A DNA stretch of 64,000 nt from an uncultured Desulfobulbaceae bacterium (GCA_947259225.1 CAMYLK010000010.1:39568-103567); one strand, 5' to 3'. Counted from the first letter of the stretch, positions 30,153-41,219 are shown. Translations and numbers: made by a program. Notes: a model not told the origin generated them from the letters alone.

Positions 30153-33032
30153 TTATCTATCCTTTTCTGCAATAACTTTTGACCTGAATACTATTGCAGC
30201 CGACCTGTCTGGTATCAGGTAACGTTCTGCAAGTTCGTCAAGATCATCAGTTGCTATGGACGCAAAATCACTTTGAATTGATAAAGGCCACTTCAACTGT
30301 TCCGGATGACGGCTTGACAGGGACAAAACAGATTGCAGCCAGTAGCGGTTTGTTCGCATCATATCCTTGATAGACGTCAGTGTCGGCTCTAAGGCCCTGG
30401 TCAATTCTTCCTCAGTGATGCCTGACAGCGCAAGATTCGAACCAACCTCCTCAACTTTCTCCTTTACCATTTCAACCTGCTGAGGATCAACAGTTAAAAT
30501 CGCTTTCATAACGCCAAACCCTGGTGCAACGCGGCTTGACTGATTGTACACAACTGGAGAATAAGCGGCCCCTAATTTTTCCCGTATTTCTACACGAAGC
30601 CGATCATCAAAAACCGAAGAAAGCACGTTAAGTCGACGTGTTCTAAAAATATCCCAGAAATCATCCGTCTGCCAGGCAATAACAACGACCGCCTTGTTTA
30701 TCTGCGATGCAACGCTGTCTTCCAGCACCTTCCCTCCAGGAAAAGTCAGGTTTTCCTGTATTCCATTTACAGTAGTTTTTCTGTCAAGAGTGCCAAAGTA
30801 CCTTCCTGCCATTTCAATTGCCGCTTCAGGATCAACGTCACCTATAATTGTAATTTCAAGTTGGGCGCTTTTGAATACGGGAGCAAGCCATCTATCTACC
30901 TGTTCAATCTTCAGGCTTTCAAACTGTGAACGTGGAGGTAAACCGAAATTGGGGTTCCCTCCGGCAAGAAATTGTTCACCTTTGAGTTTTAACATCCCCT
31001 CTACGGAACTTTCAGTTTGATCATACATTTGACTGAACCTGTCCATACTGAGACGAAAGGCATCGTCACGAAATGCCGGATCAAGAAGCCTGGTACGTAT
31101 AAGCTGCATCAACTGTTCAAGTTCACCGCTCAACCCCTTGCCGTTCAAAATGAAACTCTCCTGGCCAACCTGGAACGAGGTGGTGACACTGGAGCCGGCG
31201 AGAGCCTCTTCAAGCTCATGACGGGTGAGTTTGCCGGTTCCGCTTTCCTTTACTACTGCCTCAGCCAGCATTCCCAGTCCAGGCTGCGGCTGACTCAAAC
31301 GACCCTCACCAAAGTGGACAGCTAAGAGAACCTCATTGGGTTGAAAATCTGTTTTCTTGAAATTCAGGACAGTGCCGTTTGCAAAATGGATTTGTTGTGC
31401 ATCAATATCTACCAGTTCAATGACCTCTTTTTTGTCGGCTGCAATGATTGGAACAGGGAGATAGGGGAAAGTCTTTTCTTCTCCATTTTTCCATGCAGTG
31501 AGCGGTATCTCTCCGGAATTTATAAATGCCTGATGTACAATTTCCTCCCTGTCAGCCTTACCCTGGATATTGGCAGTGCCAGCGACGACAACCAGCCTGT
31601 TATCCGGCTCCCACAGGGCCCTGAAAACACTATTGACTTCATCTAATGCCAGATTGTCCAATATCGGTCCGTACAATTCCAGCTCCTGTTCAGGAGAGAG
31701 AAATACCTGGTTACTGTTGAGCTTACCGATGATCTCACTGGCCAGTTTCCGGCTGTTCCTGCCAGCAGCAATTTTGACCTGCTTTTCAAGATCGGCTCGT
31801 ATCTCTTTCCTGGTCCTGACCAGCTCAACTTCACTGAATCCAAACTCCAGTGCCTGGCGCAGTGTAACATTAAGGAGTTCAAGGGCACTCTGCCATTTCT
31901 CAGCTTCAGTACGAGTGCTCATGGTTGTGTATCCAACCCGTTGAAGAAATATTCCGGAATAGGTCTGGGCACTTGTCAGCGGGCTTCCCGGCCGGTTAAC
32001 AAGCCTTTTTAACCGGTTATCCAATAGAGATGCGGCCACATACTTTTTCAGATCTTCTGCTTGCCTGGCAGCGGAATCCTCGATTGCCTTTTCATTCCAC
32101 CTTGTTCCTATGGATATTTCAGTATGTCCAATTTCAGGTTCATGAATAGAGAGCACCCGGGTCCCTGCCTGTTCAATCTGCCCAAAATCGTAGCACAGAG
32201 GTTGCAATGGTGGATTTTCTAAATGATGAAAGTGGTTGTAAACAAGTTCATGTGCGAGGCCGGTATCAATATCACCCACTATGACGAGGATCATATTTTC
32301 CGGCCGGTACCATGAATCATAGTACTGGCGCAGCAGAGCAGAATCCGCCTTGGACAGAGTCTCTTCTGTGCCGATGGGAAGCCTTTCAGGAATACGGGTG
32401 CCCGCAAAAGAAAACTTTGTTCTTTTTTCATACAGACGATATCCGGCAGAATCCCTTGTCCGTTTTTCCGCCATAATAATACCTCGCTCACGGTCAACCT
32501 CACTCTCCAGAAGAAGAGCCCCCCTGCCATAATCGGCCATGACCAGCAGCCCTTCATCAAGATGCTTACGGTCTCCCTCGGGCAGGAGGATTTTATACAC
32601 TGTCTCGTTAAAAGTTGTATGAGCATTGGTATCTGCGCCGAAACTCATACCTATCGATTGAAAATACTCCACCAGAGTACCGGGAGGATAATTCGTTGTT
32701 CCATTAAAAAGCATATGTTCAAGGAAATGTGCCAGACCTCTTTGCTGGTCTGTTTCATCCAGTGAACCTGCCTGGATATTCAGGTACATGCCGACCCTGT
32801 TCTCCGGCTCATGGTTCTCCATAATGACATAACGAAAACCATTGTCCAGGGTACCGAAAATGACTCCAGGATCAGGCTGCAGGTCTGAATGATCGTGCGG
32901 CCAACCTTGCGAGAAGCATGAACCATGCTGAATACCGGCTTGTGGTTTATCATGTCCGGAAAGGGTGCATCCTGAAACCAGAACGGCTACAAGGAGAAAG
33001 GCAACTAATTGAAATTGAAAGCGACTGTTCAT
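30153..33032 (-). CDS. M16 family zinc peptidase (pitrilysin-like), lipoprotein-type signal
   Basis: HFLEHMLFNGTTNYP inverted zinc motif; LVAVLVSGC lipobox; two peptidase M16 halves. Confidence 0.92.
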   Translation of the reverse strand: MNSRFQFQLVAFLLVAVLVSGCTLSGHDKPQAGIQHGSCFSQGWPHDHSDLQPDPGVIFGTLDNGFRYVIMENHEPENRVGMYLNIQAGSLDETDQQRGLAHFLEHMLFNGTTNYPPGTLVEYFQSIGMSFGADTNAHTTFNETVYKILLPEGDRKHLDEGLLVMADYGRGALLLESEVDRERGIIMAEKRTRDSAGYRLYEKRTKFSFAGTRIPERLPIGTEETLSKADSALLRQYYDSWYRPENMILVIVGDIDTGLAHELVYNHFHHLENPPLQPLCYDFGQIEQAGTRVLSIHEPEIGHTEISIGTRWNEKAIEDSAARQAEDLKKYVAASLLDNRLKRLVNRPGSPLTSAQTYSGIFLQRVGYTTMSTRTEAEKWQSALELLNVTLRQALEFGFSEVELVRTRKEIRADLEKQVKIAAGRNSRKLASEIIGKLNSNQVFLSPEQELELYGPILDNLALDEVNSVFRALWEPDNRLVVVAGTANIQGKADREEIVHQAFINSGEIPLTAWKNGEEKTFPYLPVPIIAADKKEVIELVDIDAQQIHFANGTVLNFKKTDFQPNEVLLAVHFGEGRLSQPQPGLGMLAEAVVKESGTGKLTRHELEEALAGSSVTTSFQVGQESFILNGKGLSGELEQLMQLIRTRLLDPAFRDDAFRLSMDRFSQMYDQTESSVEGMLKLKGEQFLAGGNPNFGLPPRSQFESLKIEQVDRWLAPVFKSAQLEITIIGDVDPEAAIEMAGRYFGTLDRKTTVNGIQENLTFPGGKVLEDSVASQINKAVVVIAWQTDDFWDIFRTRRLNVLSSVFDDRLRVEIREKLGAAYSPVVYNQSSRVAPGFGVMKAILTVDPQQVEMVKEKVEEVGSNLALSGITEEELTRALEPTLTSIKDMMRTNRYWLQSVLSLSSRHPEQLKWPLSIQSDFASIATDDLDELAERYLIPDRSAAIVFRSKVIAEKDR

Positions 33033-33125
33033 AGGGATCGTTGTTCTAGGGTTAGAAGTAGTGTATGAATAATTCTATATTTTAACTGTTCTTAGACTAT
33101 AAGTAAGCTACGGTAAAGAGGCAAT

Positions 33126-33953
33126 ATGAAGATTAAAGGTAAAACAGCACTTGTTGCCGGAGCGACCAGGGGAATTGGGCTCGCAATAGCTCGAAAGCTT
33201 GCGGCTGCAGGTGCCCGGTTGTTCATGCCATGGCATGATTGGCCGAAAGACTCAGAAGCAGTACAGGATGAATTTTCCAGGCTTAACGCTGGACATATCT
33301 TTATTGAAGCTGATCTGCGGAATACAGACAATGTGAAAAGCCTGTTTGAAATCTTTAAACAGGAAGCAGATGCCTTGCATATTTTAATTAATAATATTGA
33401 AAGAGGAGGTATGCCCATAGTTCATGGCCCATACAGTCGCGAAATCAATCGTGACCAATGGCAACTGGAATTGGACACCACCCTGCTCGCAAAAAAGCTT
33501 TTGTTTGACAATTCCCTGCCCTTTCTCAAAAAAGCGGATGAAGCCGCAGTAATTAATATCACATCCATTGCGGGGTTAGTTGGCCGAAGTGGTCCGGCGG
33601 GTCTTATATTCAGTGACGGTTATGCAGTTGCCAACAAGGGGGTCGCCTCATTTACTGAAAACTGGGCAAGACTTGGTGCCCCAACTGTCAGGGTGAACGA
33701 GGTCATGCTGGGTTTTATAGATACCCGGCACGGTAAATACACCCGTGGATGGCACGCTTTATCGGAGCAGGAAAAATCAGACATCCTTCAGCACACTCTG
33801 CTTGAAAGGACAGGAACCCCTGATGAAGTAGCCGATACTGTTATGTTTCTTCTAAAGAACGCGGATTATATGACAGGATCTGTAGTGAGACTTGACGGAG
33901 GCTATGTTGTGGGTGGGGAAAGTGTTCCGCCTATTCCTGATGGGATAATATAG
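33126..33953 (+). CDS. SDR family NAD(P)-dependent oxidoreductase
   Basis: ALVAGATRGIGLAIARKLAAAGARL and C-terminal MTGSVVRLDGGYVVG. Confidence 0.88.
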   Translation: MKIKGKTALVAGATRGIGLAIARKLAAAGARLFMPWHDWPKDSEAVQDEFSRLNAGHIFIEADLRNTDNVKSLFEIFKQEADALHILINNIERGGMPIVHGPYSREINRDQWQLELDTTLLAKKLLFDNSLPFLKKADEAAVINITSIAGLVGRSGPAGLIFSDGYAVANKGVASFTENWARLGAPTVRVNEVMLGFIDTRHGKYTRGWHALSEQEKSDILQHTLLERTGTPDEVADTVMFLLKNADYMTGSVVRLDGGYVVGGESVPPIPDGII

Positions 33954-33989
33954 TAATGGTCTGGCAATAATATCAATGACAGAAAAGCC

Positions 33990-34247
33990 CTAAATATCAA
34001 GAGCCCATTCCGGCAGGTGGCGTAGAACATATTCGGAAACAACTTCTTTTTCCTCGGACTTGTCCACCGGAGGTATTGCATTCATTACTTCGTCAAAATC
34101 AAACCAGCATATTTCTTTGTCATCATGATTGTATACAGTAAGTATTCGATGATTCGGCCTGTGAATATCTTCTTCCTCCTGAATTGCCGCAACGATTTTT
34201 ACTGCTTCTTCATACGAAAGAAAACGTTCTTCTTCTCCCTGACTCAT
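33990..34247 (-). CDS. Small acidic hypothetical protein
   Basis: Start set at MSQGEEERFLSYEEAVKIV; 85 aa; no recognised family. Confidence 0.55.
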   Translation of the reverse strand: MSQGEEERFLSYEEAVKIVAAIQEEEDIHRPNHRILTVYNHDDKEICWFDFDEVMNAIPPVDKSEEKEVVSEYVLRHLPEWALDI

Positions 34248-34324
34248 AATTCTCGCTTTAAAAAAATGAAAAAAAAGGCGGAAAGAATGACCTTCCGCCA
34301 TAAATTCAATGCATCTGGAAAACC

Positions 34325-34519
34325 TTAAGCGGGCTTTACAACTGCTCCGGAACGAATACACCTGGTACAGGCATTGACCCTTACGGTACTGCCGGTTTTG
34401 GTTACCGTACGAACTTTCTGCAGATTCGGCAGCCAACGCCGACGAGTTTTATTATGGGCATGACTGACATTATTGCCTGTCAATGGTCTTTTTCCACAAA
34501 TATCACATACACGAGCCAT
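34325..34519 (-). CDS. rpmB: 50S ribosomal protein L28
   Basis: [38 protein letters not shown]. Confidence 0.96.
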   Translation of the reverse strand: MARVCDICGKRPLTGNNVSHAHNKTRRRWLPNLQKVRTVTKTGSTVRVNACTRCIRSGAVVKPA

Positions 34520-35235
34520 TATATACATCTCCTCAAAAAGGTTGTTTTTTCAATAATCTTTTTTTTTAACGTTATGACCAAAAAAATGCAAGTCATTTCC
34601 AAACTGAAATGTTTTCAATTAAGAATTAAAACATTTCACATCTGATTTTACATATCCAGCAAGTGAATATAAATATGCCCACCTGCTCATTATTACATTC
34701 CTGGACAATTTATGTTTACTGGCATTTTATTTGCTAACTGTATCTCCATGAAAACATTATCACAAAATACTCAACACAAATCGACCCCAGTGTGCATGAA
34801 CCGCTTTCGACCATCAAAAAAGGTTCTTGAGCAGATACATAACGTCGAGCTTCATTCAGCTTTGGTACGTATTGTATTAATCTCCCAGAAACTCTACACC
34901 CTGGGCATGTATAAATATTAGTCACTCTCAAAGCTGTGCAGGGTATTTTTTACCCAGTTTACCCAACAGCTGTGGGATAATTATGTTTTTTTCAATAATT
35001 GATAGAATTACCTAATCATGTTTTGTCATTGTGCTTGAAAATAACTTGTAAATATTACGAAAATAACTATCAATATCGTAACTGCCATGAAGTTTTTTTC
35101 AAACATCATATTAAATTGTTTCCAAATCAGCTTGTTTTAGCATTGACAGGCAATAGTCCGCATGGTAGCAAAATCTGTTCGTTTAATTGAATTTATCCGG
35201 AAAATTAACAACAAACTTTTACCAAACTAATTTTC

Positions 35236-36585
35236 ATGACTACGAAAACAAAAAATCCTGTCTGGGCCCTTTTCTCATCAGTTAAGCTTGCCCTTTTTCT
35301 TCTTATTGCCCTGGCCTCCACTTCAATAATCGGAACAATAGTTCCACAAAGCAAACCGGTCGGCTTTTATGTTCAAACCTACGGCCCCAACCTGGCCCGG
35401 TTCATGCAAACCTTGAGCATTCCTGACATGTATAATTCCTGGTGGTTCATGATCCTGCTCGCTATGTTCAGCCTGAACCTTATTGTCTGCAGTATTGAAC
35501 GCATCCCGAATGCCTGGCGCCTTGTAACCATGGACAACCTCGCCACTGATCCTGAACGGTTAAAAAAAATGGGCATGAGGAAATCATTTATCTTAGATGG
35601 TTCCTTAAACGAGGCTGAAGAAAAAGCTTCAACATTCCTTGGAAATAATGGTTGGAAAACAGAAAAACAGGACAAGGAAGGGGCCACCATGCTCTTTTCT
35701 CAGAAAGGGGGATGGACACGTTTTGGTGTTTATATTGTGCACTCCAGCATCCTTATAATTCTGATTGGAGCGATCATAGGATCCCCCAGAGTTGCCAAGA
35801 CTATCCTGAGAGACCCGAACTTCGCCTTCAAAGGAAGTATTATGATCCCGGAATCTCAGCAGACGGATGTCATTTATTCCTTCCAGTCCGGTGTCCAGAT
35901 CCCACTGGGATTTACTGTACGATGTGACTACTTTACAATTGATTACTACCAAAACGGAATGCCCAAAGAGTTTCTTTCCAAGTTGACAGTGCTTGAAGAT
36001 GGGAAGGAAGTCCTCAAAAAGGACATAGAAGTTAATGATCCTTTGATATACAAGGGAATTACTTTCTATCAATCCAGTTATCAACCTTACCAGGATTTCA
36101 TTCTCAATTTACAGAACAATACAACCGGGCAGAGTAAATCAAGTATTGTTCCCGCCCGTGAACAGATTAACTGGACGGAAGGCGGTGTTCGATTCGGCAT
36201 TATCAACATGAAGACCCGCGGTGAATCCGTCCTGGAATTAAAAATATGGTTTACGGATGACAAGGCGGAACCATCTGTCTTTTGGATTGAACCCGGCCGC
36301 GAAGCCGTTATAGAACGCCCTACTGGTAATTATACGTTATCAACAAAACAACTTTATGCTACCGGTCTCCAGGTCGCAAAAGATCCTGGAGTGTGGTGGG
36401 TATACATTGGTTGCGGTCTCATGCTGGTCGGACTTATAATCGCCTTCTTTATGTCGCACCGTAAAATCTGGGCACTCATCTATGATGAGAATGGCAAAAC
36501 GACTGTCCTTTTCGCTGGCAGTGCGCATAAGAATAAGGTAGGTTTTGAAAAGACTTTCGAGGCACTGGTTAAGGATTTTCAATAA
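35236..36585 (+). CDS. resB: ResB/Ccs1-like cytochrome c biogenesis protein
   Basis: VWALFSSVKLALFLLIALASTSIIGTIVPQ; ITFYQSSYQ; C-terminal TM. Confidence 0.9.
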   Translation: MTTKTKNPVWALFSSVKLALFLLIALASTSIIGTIVPQSKPVGFYVQTYGPNLARFMQTLSIPDMYNSWWFMILLAMFSLNLIVCSIERIPNAWRLVTMDNLATDPERLKKMGMRKSFILDGSLNEAEEKASTFLGNNGWKTEKQDKEGATMLFSQKGGWTRFGVYIVHSSILIILIGAIIGSPRVAKTILRDPNFAFKGSIMIPESQQTDVIYSFQSGVQIPLGFTVRCDYFTIDYYQNGMPKEFLSKLTVLEDGKEVLKKDIEVNDPLIYKGITFYQSSYQPYQDFILNLQNNTTGQSKSSIVPAREQINWTEGGVRFGIINMKTRGESVLELKIWFTDDKAEPSVFWIEPGREAVIERPTGNYTLSTKQLYATGLQVAKDPGVWWVYIGCGLMLVGLIIAFFMSHRKIWALIYDENGKTTVLFAGSAHKNKVGFEKTFEALVKDFQ

Positions 36586-36653
36586 ACCGGTCCTTATAGG
36601 ATTCAAGTAACTTATAAATATTTTTAACTTTTAATAGATCTAACGGTTTTCCT

Positions 36654-37499
36654 ATGAACAGTTCACAATTCTTTGGCTTCACTACGCTGGCATACCTTTT
36701 ATCCACAGTATTCTATATTGCCCTTTTTGTTTTTAAGAACAAAAAAATAGGCCCCATCGGCACAGCACTGTGCGTCATCGGCACGCTTACCCTGACGGCA
36801 GCTTTGGGCCTGCGCTGGCAGGAATCATACCAACTCGGTATCGGCCATGCTCCACTGACCAACATGTATGAATCACTGGTGTTCTTTGCCTGGTGCATCG
36901 CCCTTTTCTACCTGTTTATGGAATTCAAATTCAAGAGCAGGGTTATCGGAGCCTTTGTCATGCCCTTTGCCTTTGTTGCCATGGCTTACGCATCCTTCTC
37001 CAAAACCATGAACCAGGAGATCAGCCCACTCATCCCTGCCCTCCAATCAAACTGGCTCATTGCCCATGTTATTACCTGCTTCATTGGCTACGGTGCCTTT
37101 GCCATGGCAGCCGGACTTGGGGTCATGTATCTCCTGAAAAAATCTGCTCTCAATAAAAAATTGTCTGATGATTCCCTGACCGGTTCCCTCCCTGAACTTC
37201 GCTTCATTGATGACATGACCTATAAAACCATAGTTTTCGGTTTTCTCTGGCTCTCGGCAGGTATCATAACCGGCGCCATCTGGGCAAACGAAGCCTGGGG
37301 TACCTACTGGAGCTGGGACCCCAAAGAAACGTGGTCCATCATTACCTGGTTTATCTATGCCTTGACCCTGCACGCACGCTTCACCCGCGGCTGGAGCGGC
37401 AGCCGAATTGCCTGGCTTGCGATAATTGGTTTTATTTCCGTCTTTTTCACCTACTTCGGTGTGAATTATCTTTTATCAGGGCTCCATAGTTACGCATAG
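36654..37499 (+). CDS. ccsB: Cytochrome c biogenesis protein CcsB/CcsA (system II)
   Basis: HAPLTNMYESLVFFAW and WANEAWGTYWSWDPKETWSIITWFIYALTLHAR tryptophan-rich heme-handling motif. Confidence 0.94.
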   Translation: MNSSQFFGFTTLAYLLSTVFYIALFVFKNKKIGPIGTALCVIGTLTLTAALGLRWQESYQLGIGHAPLTNMYESLVFFAWCIALFYLFMEFKFKSRVIGAFVMPFAFVAMAYASFSKTMNQEISPLIPALQSNWLIAHVITCFIGYGAFAMAAGLGVMYLLKKSALNKKLSDDSLTGSLPELRFIDDMTYKTIVFGFLWLSAGIITGAIWANEAWGTYWSWDPKETWSIITWFIYALTLHARFTRGWSGSRIAWLAIIGFISVFFTYFGVNYLLSGLHSYA

Positions 37500-37657
37500 G
37501 TACGGTTTAAATTAAAAACGATCACCCTTTTTCTGATCCAACTTACAAGCCTTAATACCGTCTTGACAACAGATTGAAAACCCATTATAGACCCGATTAT
37601 TGAATGATAATTCAGTAGTCCTATTTATAAAAATTCTCAGAGAGAAAAGGAGGAACA

Positions 37658-37975
37658 ATGAAAAAGGTGATTGTATTAGGAGTGGCAGTAGCTTTCCTTT
37701 GCACAGCAGGACTGGTCAGCATGACCATCGCTGAAGAAGACAAAGGCCCGGCAGAAATAACAATTGAGATTAAAGACTCTGAAAAGCCTAAACCAGCAGT
37801 TTTCCCGCATGCTGCCCACCAGGAGCGCGGCGTAGAATGTGACAAGTGCCACAAGAGCGAATTTTACACTCAAGGAGCATGGACAAAAGATTCTGGCCAC
37901 AAGCTGTGTAAAGACTGCCACAAGGCAGAAGGTGCACCTGTCAAATGTGGAACATGCCATCCTAAGAAAAAGTAA
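37658..37975 (+). CDS. Periplasmic triheme c7/c3-like cytochrome
   Basis: Signal peptide; CDKCH, CKDCH, CGTCH; AVFPHAAHQERGVECDKCHK. Confidence 0.88.
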   Translation: MKKVIVLGVAVAFLCTAGLVSMTIAEEDKGPAEITIEIKDSEKPKPAVFPHAAHQERGVECDKCHKSEFYTQGAWTKDSGHKLCKDCHKAEGAPVKCGTCHPKKK

Positions 37976-38009
37976 ATGGATAACGTCACACATAGGATGT
38001 AAATTTTAA

Positions 38010-38037
38010 GGCCGCTCGATAACGAGTGGCCTTTTTT
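38010..38037 (+). terminator. Rho-independent terminator between the two cytochrome genes
   Basis: ggccgctcg-ataa-cgagtggcc followed by TTTTTT. Confidence 0.8.
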
Positions 38038-38058
38038 CATTTTAAGGAGGGAGACGAC

Positions 38059-38475
38059 ATGAAAAAAATTTGTTCCATTCTGATATTGACCCTACTCAGT
38101 ACACTTGCTTTAACGGCTGTAAGTCTGGCAGAAGAAAAAGGACCTGCCGAAATAGTTCTCAAGAGTACAGTTGATCCAGCCGCAAAAGCAAAGCCCGCCT
38201 TTTTCCCTCATGCTGTGCACCAGGGAAGCTTAAAATGTGCGGACTGTCATCATGGTAAAAGCGATGATGGCAAACAGGCTCCTTACGCCGAGGGAATGAA
38301 AATTGGTAAATGTGAATCCTGTCACAACAAGACCGCAGGGATGACAAAAAAACTTGAAACTTTCAAAAATGCGTCGCATGAACTCTGTAAGGGATGCCAC
38401 AAAAAACTGACCACTGAAGGGAAAAAAGCCGGACCAACAAAATGTAACGGGTGTCACAAGAAAGATCTGAAGTAA
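38059..38475 (+). CDS. Periplasmic tetraheme c3-like cytochrome
   Basis: Start at MKKICSIL; signal peptide; CADCHH, CESCH, CKGCH, CNGCH. Confidence 0.87.
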   Translation: MKKICSILILTLLSTLALTAVSLAEEKGPAEIVLKSTVDPAAKAKPAFFPHAVHQGSLKCADCHHGKSDDGKQAPYAEGMKIGKCESCHNKTAGMTKKLETFKNASHELCKGCHKKLTTEGKKAGPTKCNGCHKKDLK

Positions 38476-38503
38476 ATTACCTGTTCCTCTTTTCTCGAAA
38501 ACC

Positions 38504-38556
38504 AACCGCAACCAGGCAGAAGTTTTTCCCCTTCTGCCTGGTTGCGGTTTTTTTAT
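38504..38556 (+). terminator. Strong Rho-independent terminator
   Basis: aaccgcaaccaggcagaag ... cttctgcctggttgcggtt 19-bp stem then T-run. Confidence 0.92.
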
Positions 38557-38975
38557 TTTTATACTACCTGATCATTTTTTATGCTGAATACCTCCAATCC
38601 TCAGTAACTTAAAGTTGCCATGTCATAGCGCATTGAACTTATACTTTCTTTCTTCCAAGCTGTAGATCTAGCAATATCCTTTCTCTGCTAACGAGAGCAA
38701 AGAGATTAGATGTACTCTGTCATCCTACCGGGGAAGGTAGGAAACTATTACGTCACAGCAGTCTGGTTTCCGGCTCTTCGGTTCACGCAGTGCAAAATGA
38801 CGTACTGTAAAGTAAAACAAGGGCCGTAGACAGGAACCATGCAATTTCGCTTTGTTCTTGCGAAGTCTGCAGTTGACAACTACTTTTATATAACAAGTAA
38901 TGTCTTTACTGAATCTCGAGGGTAATCAAATCTTGACAGTTGAAATAGAGCGGATGGAAATATGCGAAACGGTCC

Positions 38976-40283
38976 TCAGCCGCCTATCATTTTACTTACA
39001 GCGTCAAAGAAAAAAAGCCGTCCGAGAACAAAGAGTATGGCGGACATAACGGCCGCTGCAGGAACTGTGAACAGCCATGATCCGAAAATTGAGCCTACAA
39101 TTTTCTTGTTTATACCACCAAGCCCTCGAGCCATGCCGATGCCCAGAATTGCACCGACCAGGGTATGAGTTGTTGAAACCGGCAGGGCAAGGCGTGTACA
39201 AACCAGGACAGTGGCACTTGCGGCAATATCAGCAGCTACACCACGCGATGGCGTTATTTCAGTGATTTTTGTTCCGACCGTCATCATGACCCGATACCCA
39301 TATGTGGCCAATCCCAGAACAATGCCCGCACCACCAAGGCTGAGTATCCAGAGCGGGACCGGCACCTTCATATCGATGGCCCCTGTTTTTAAAATATTGA
39401 CAATGGCGGCAAGGGGACCTACCGAGTTGGCCACATCGTTTGCTCCATGCGCAAAGGCAACGGAGCAGGAACTGATGATAACAAGAGGCACAAAAACACG
39501 TTCAACAGCCTCGAGCTGGTCGCCAATCTTCTCCTCACCTTTATCCTGGAGTTTTCTCTTAACCAGAATATACGAAATAATTGATGCGAAAATGGAAATG
39601 GCAATAGATAGCCAGATGGAATTGCTTCCTGACAGCCATTCAATGTCTCCAATAACATGTTTGAGGCCTTTGTAGATGGTGGCAAGCATAACTACCAGTG
39701 TCATCATGAATACGATAACCGGCATGTGCTTTATCGCAGCCTGAGAGGGCTTCTCCTGACCGAGGATAGCTTTACTGATATAGATAAATATGAGGTAAGA
39801 CAGAAGACCTCCAGCAAACGGTGATATGAACCATGATGCAACAATCTGACCCATTTTTACCCAATTAACGGCGCCCCAGCCGGCAGCAACCAAGCCAAAG
39901 CCGGCTACAGCTCCGACTATTGAATGTGTCGTAGAAACCGGCATACCGACAACAGTAGACATATTCAGCCAGAATGCTGCTGAAATTAAAGCTGCAGACA
40001 TCCCGATAACAAGAATCACAGCGGCGTCGTGCGGGGTCATTCCGGGGAGCGTTGCCAGTACAGACGGATCCACTATCCCTTTGCGAACAGTATTCGTCAC
40101 CTGGGCACCGACAAGAACCGCACCGGCAAACTCGCAAATGCCTGCGGCAATGACTGCATTACGGATGGAAAGCGCACCTGAACCAACAGCGTCGGCCATG
40201 GAATTGGCCACATCGTTAGCTCCAATGTTCCAGGCCATGTAAAGCCCGAGTGCGGCTGCAAATGCAATTATATAAAAATCCAT
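38976..40283 (-). CDS. pit: PiT family inorganic phosphate transporter
   Basis: NIGANDVANSMADAVGSGAL and second GANDVANSVGPLAA motif; VSTTHSIVGA / VSTTHTLVGA. Confidence 0.94.
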   Translation of the reverse strand: MDFYIIAFAAALGLYMAWNIGANDVANSMADAVGSGALSIRNAVIAAGICEFAGAVLVGAQVTNTVRKGIVDPSVLATLPGMTPHDAAVILVIGMSAALISAAFWLNMSTVVGMPVSTTHSIVGAVAGFGLVAAGWGAVNWVKMGQIVASWFISPFAGGLLSYLIFIYISKAILGQEKPSQAAIKHMPVIVFMMTLVVMLATIYKGLKHVIGDIEWLSGSNSIWLSIAISIFASIISYILVKRKLQDKGEEKIGDQLEAVERVFVPLVIISSCSVAFAHGANDVANSVGPLAAIVNILKTGAIDMKVPVPLWILSLGGAGIVLGLATYGYRVMMTVGTKITEITPSRGVAADIAASATVLVCTRLALPVSTTHTLVGAILGIGMARGLGGINKKIVGSIFGSWLFTVPAAAVMSAILFVLGRLFFFDAVSKMIGG

Positions 40284-40349
40284 TTCAATTTATCCCGGTT
40301 GGTTAATGACATTGATATAATCAACAACTCATTATGAAAAAGGCTATAA

Positions 40350-41027
40350 TTATCTCTTTTCAATCATTACCCGAAGGTAATCAGCAGCATTCTCAGCCTG
40401 GTTGGCTATCGCTCCGTAACGCAGCAAAAGTTTTTCACAGAAAAGAATATCCAGCATTTCCACTTCACCTTCCAGTGCAAAGATATTCCGGGAAAGTTTC
40501 CGTGACATCTTGTCTGCTTCCCATTCTTCCTCACCAAGATGTTCAATATATTTCATAATGGATCTGGCTTCAGCTCCGCTGAAGGCGGTTTCAGCGAGGT
40601 TTTTAAATTCAACTGCAGCCGTCAGAAGAGTTCCGCTTACCTGAAAAATCTGGTTCAGGTAATTAAAAAAACCATCATGGAGATCAGGATGTATTTTAGT
40701 TTTCCGGAGAGTCATGATTACTGCTATATCTTCAGCAAGATCAGCAATATTCTCCTGATACTTGAGAAAATTAATCAGGTCTGATTTGTCGACCGGCAAA
40801 AAATAGCGCTGTGAAATGAAACCGCGTATATCATGTTTAATCATATCCGCCTCGTGCTCCAGTCTGGACATTTTCGAGTGAAGAGTATGAATTTTATCAT
40901 AATCTTCATTAATCTGAGCTTCCAGAAGTGGCCACAGCATTTCAACGCATTCATGGACCTTTTTGCTGTGTTCAACAATGGGTCCAAAGGGAGATTTCCC
41001 AAAAAGATCAGCAACAAAGGTCTTCAT
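40350..41027 (-). CDS. DUF47 / TIGR00153 family phosphate-transport accessory (PhoU-like)
   Basis: PFGPIVEHSKKVHECVEML... EHEADMIKHDIRGFI; immediately upstream of pit on the same strand. Confidence 0.88.
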   Translation of the reverse strand: MKTFVADLFGKSPFGPIVEHSKKVHECVEMLWPLLEAQINEDYDKIHTLHSKMSRLEHEADMIKHDIRGFISQRYFLPVDKSDLINFLKYQENIADLAEDIAVIMTLRKTKIHPDLHDGFFNYLNQIFQVSGTLLTAAVEFKNLAETAFSGAEARSIMKYIEHLGEEEWEADKMSRKLSRNIFALEGEVEMLDILFCEKLLLRYGAIANQAENAADYLRVMIEKR

Positions 41028-41219
41028 ATATTTCTCCTGTTATATTATGGGACAGAATTATTTCATAATGAGTACATATTCGAAAACGCTATCCAACAGC
41101 GAAGTGAATGTCAATCACTTAATTGAAGCCTCAAACATCATATTTCTATCATCTCACAATGAATAAACCCTGATCCATACCTAAGGAAAACAAAATGGTC
41201 AAACATACAGTTCTTTTCA

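Noticed and set aside
34530-35235. Short ORFs (34712.., 34734.., 34999..) in the gap upstream of resB
   Set aside because: AT-rich, no RBS or family signature; treated as non-coding.
38640-38830. tRNA or c-di-GMP (GEMM) riboswitch in the convergent gap
   Set aside because: No T-loop GTTCRANNC/cloverleaf and no GEMM core could be matched by eye.
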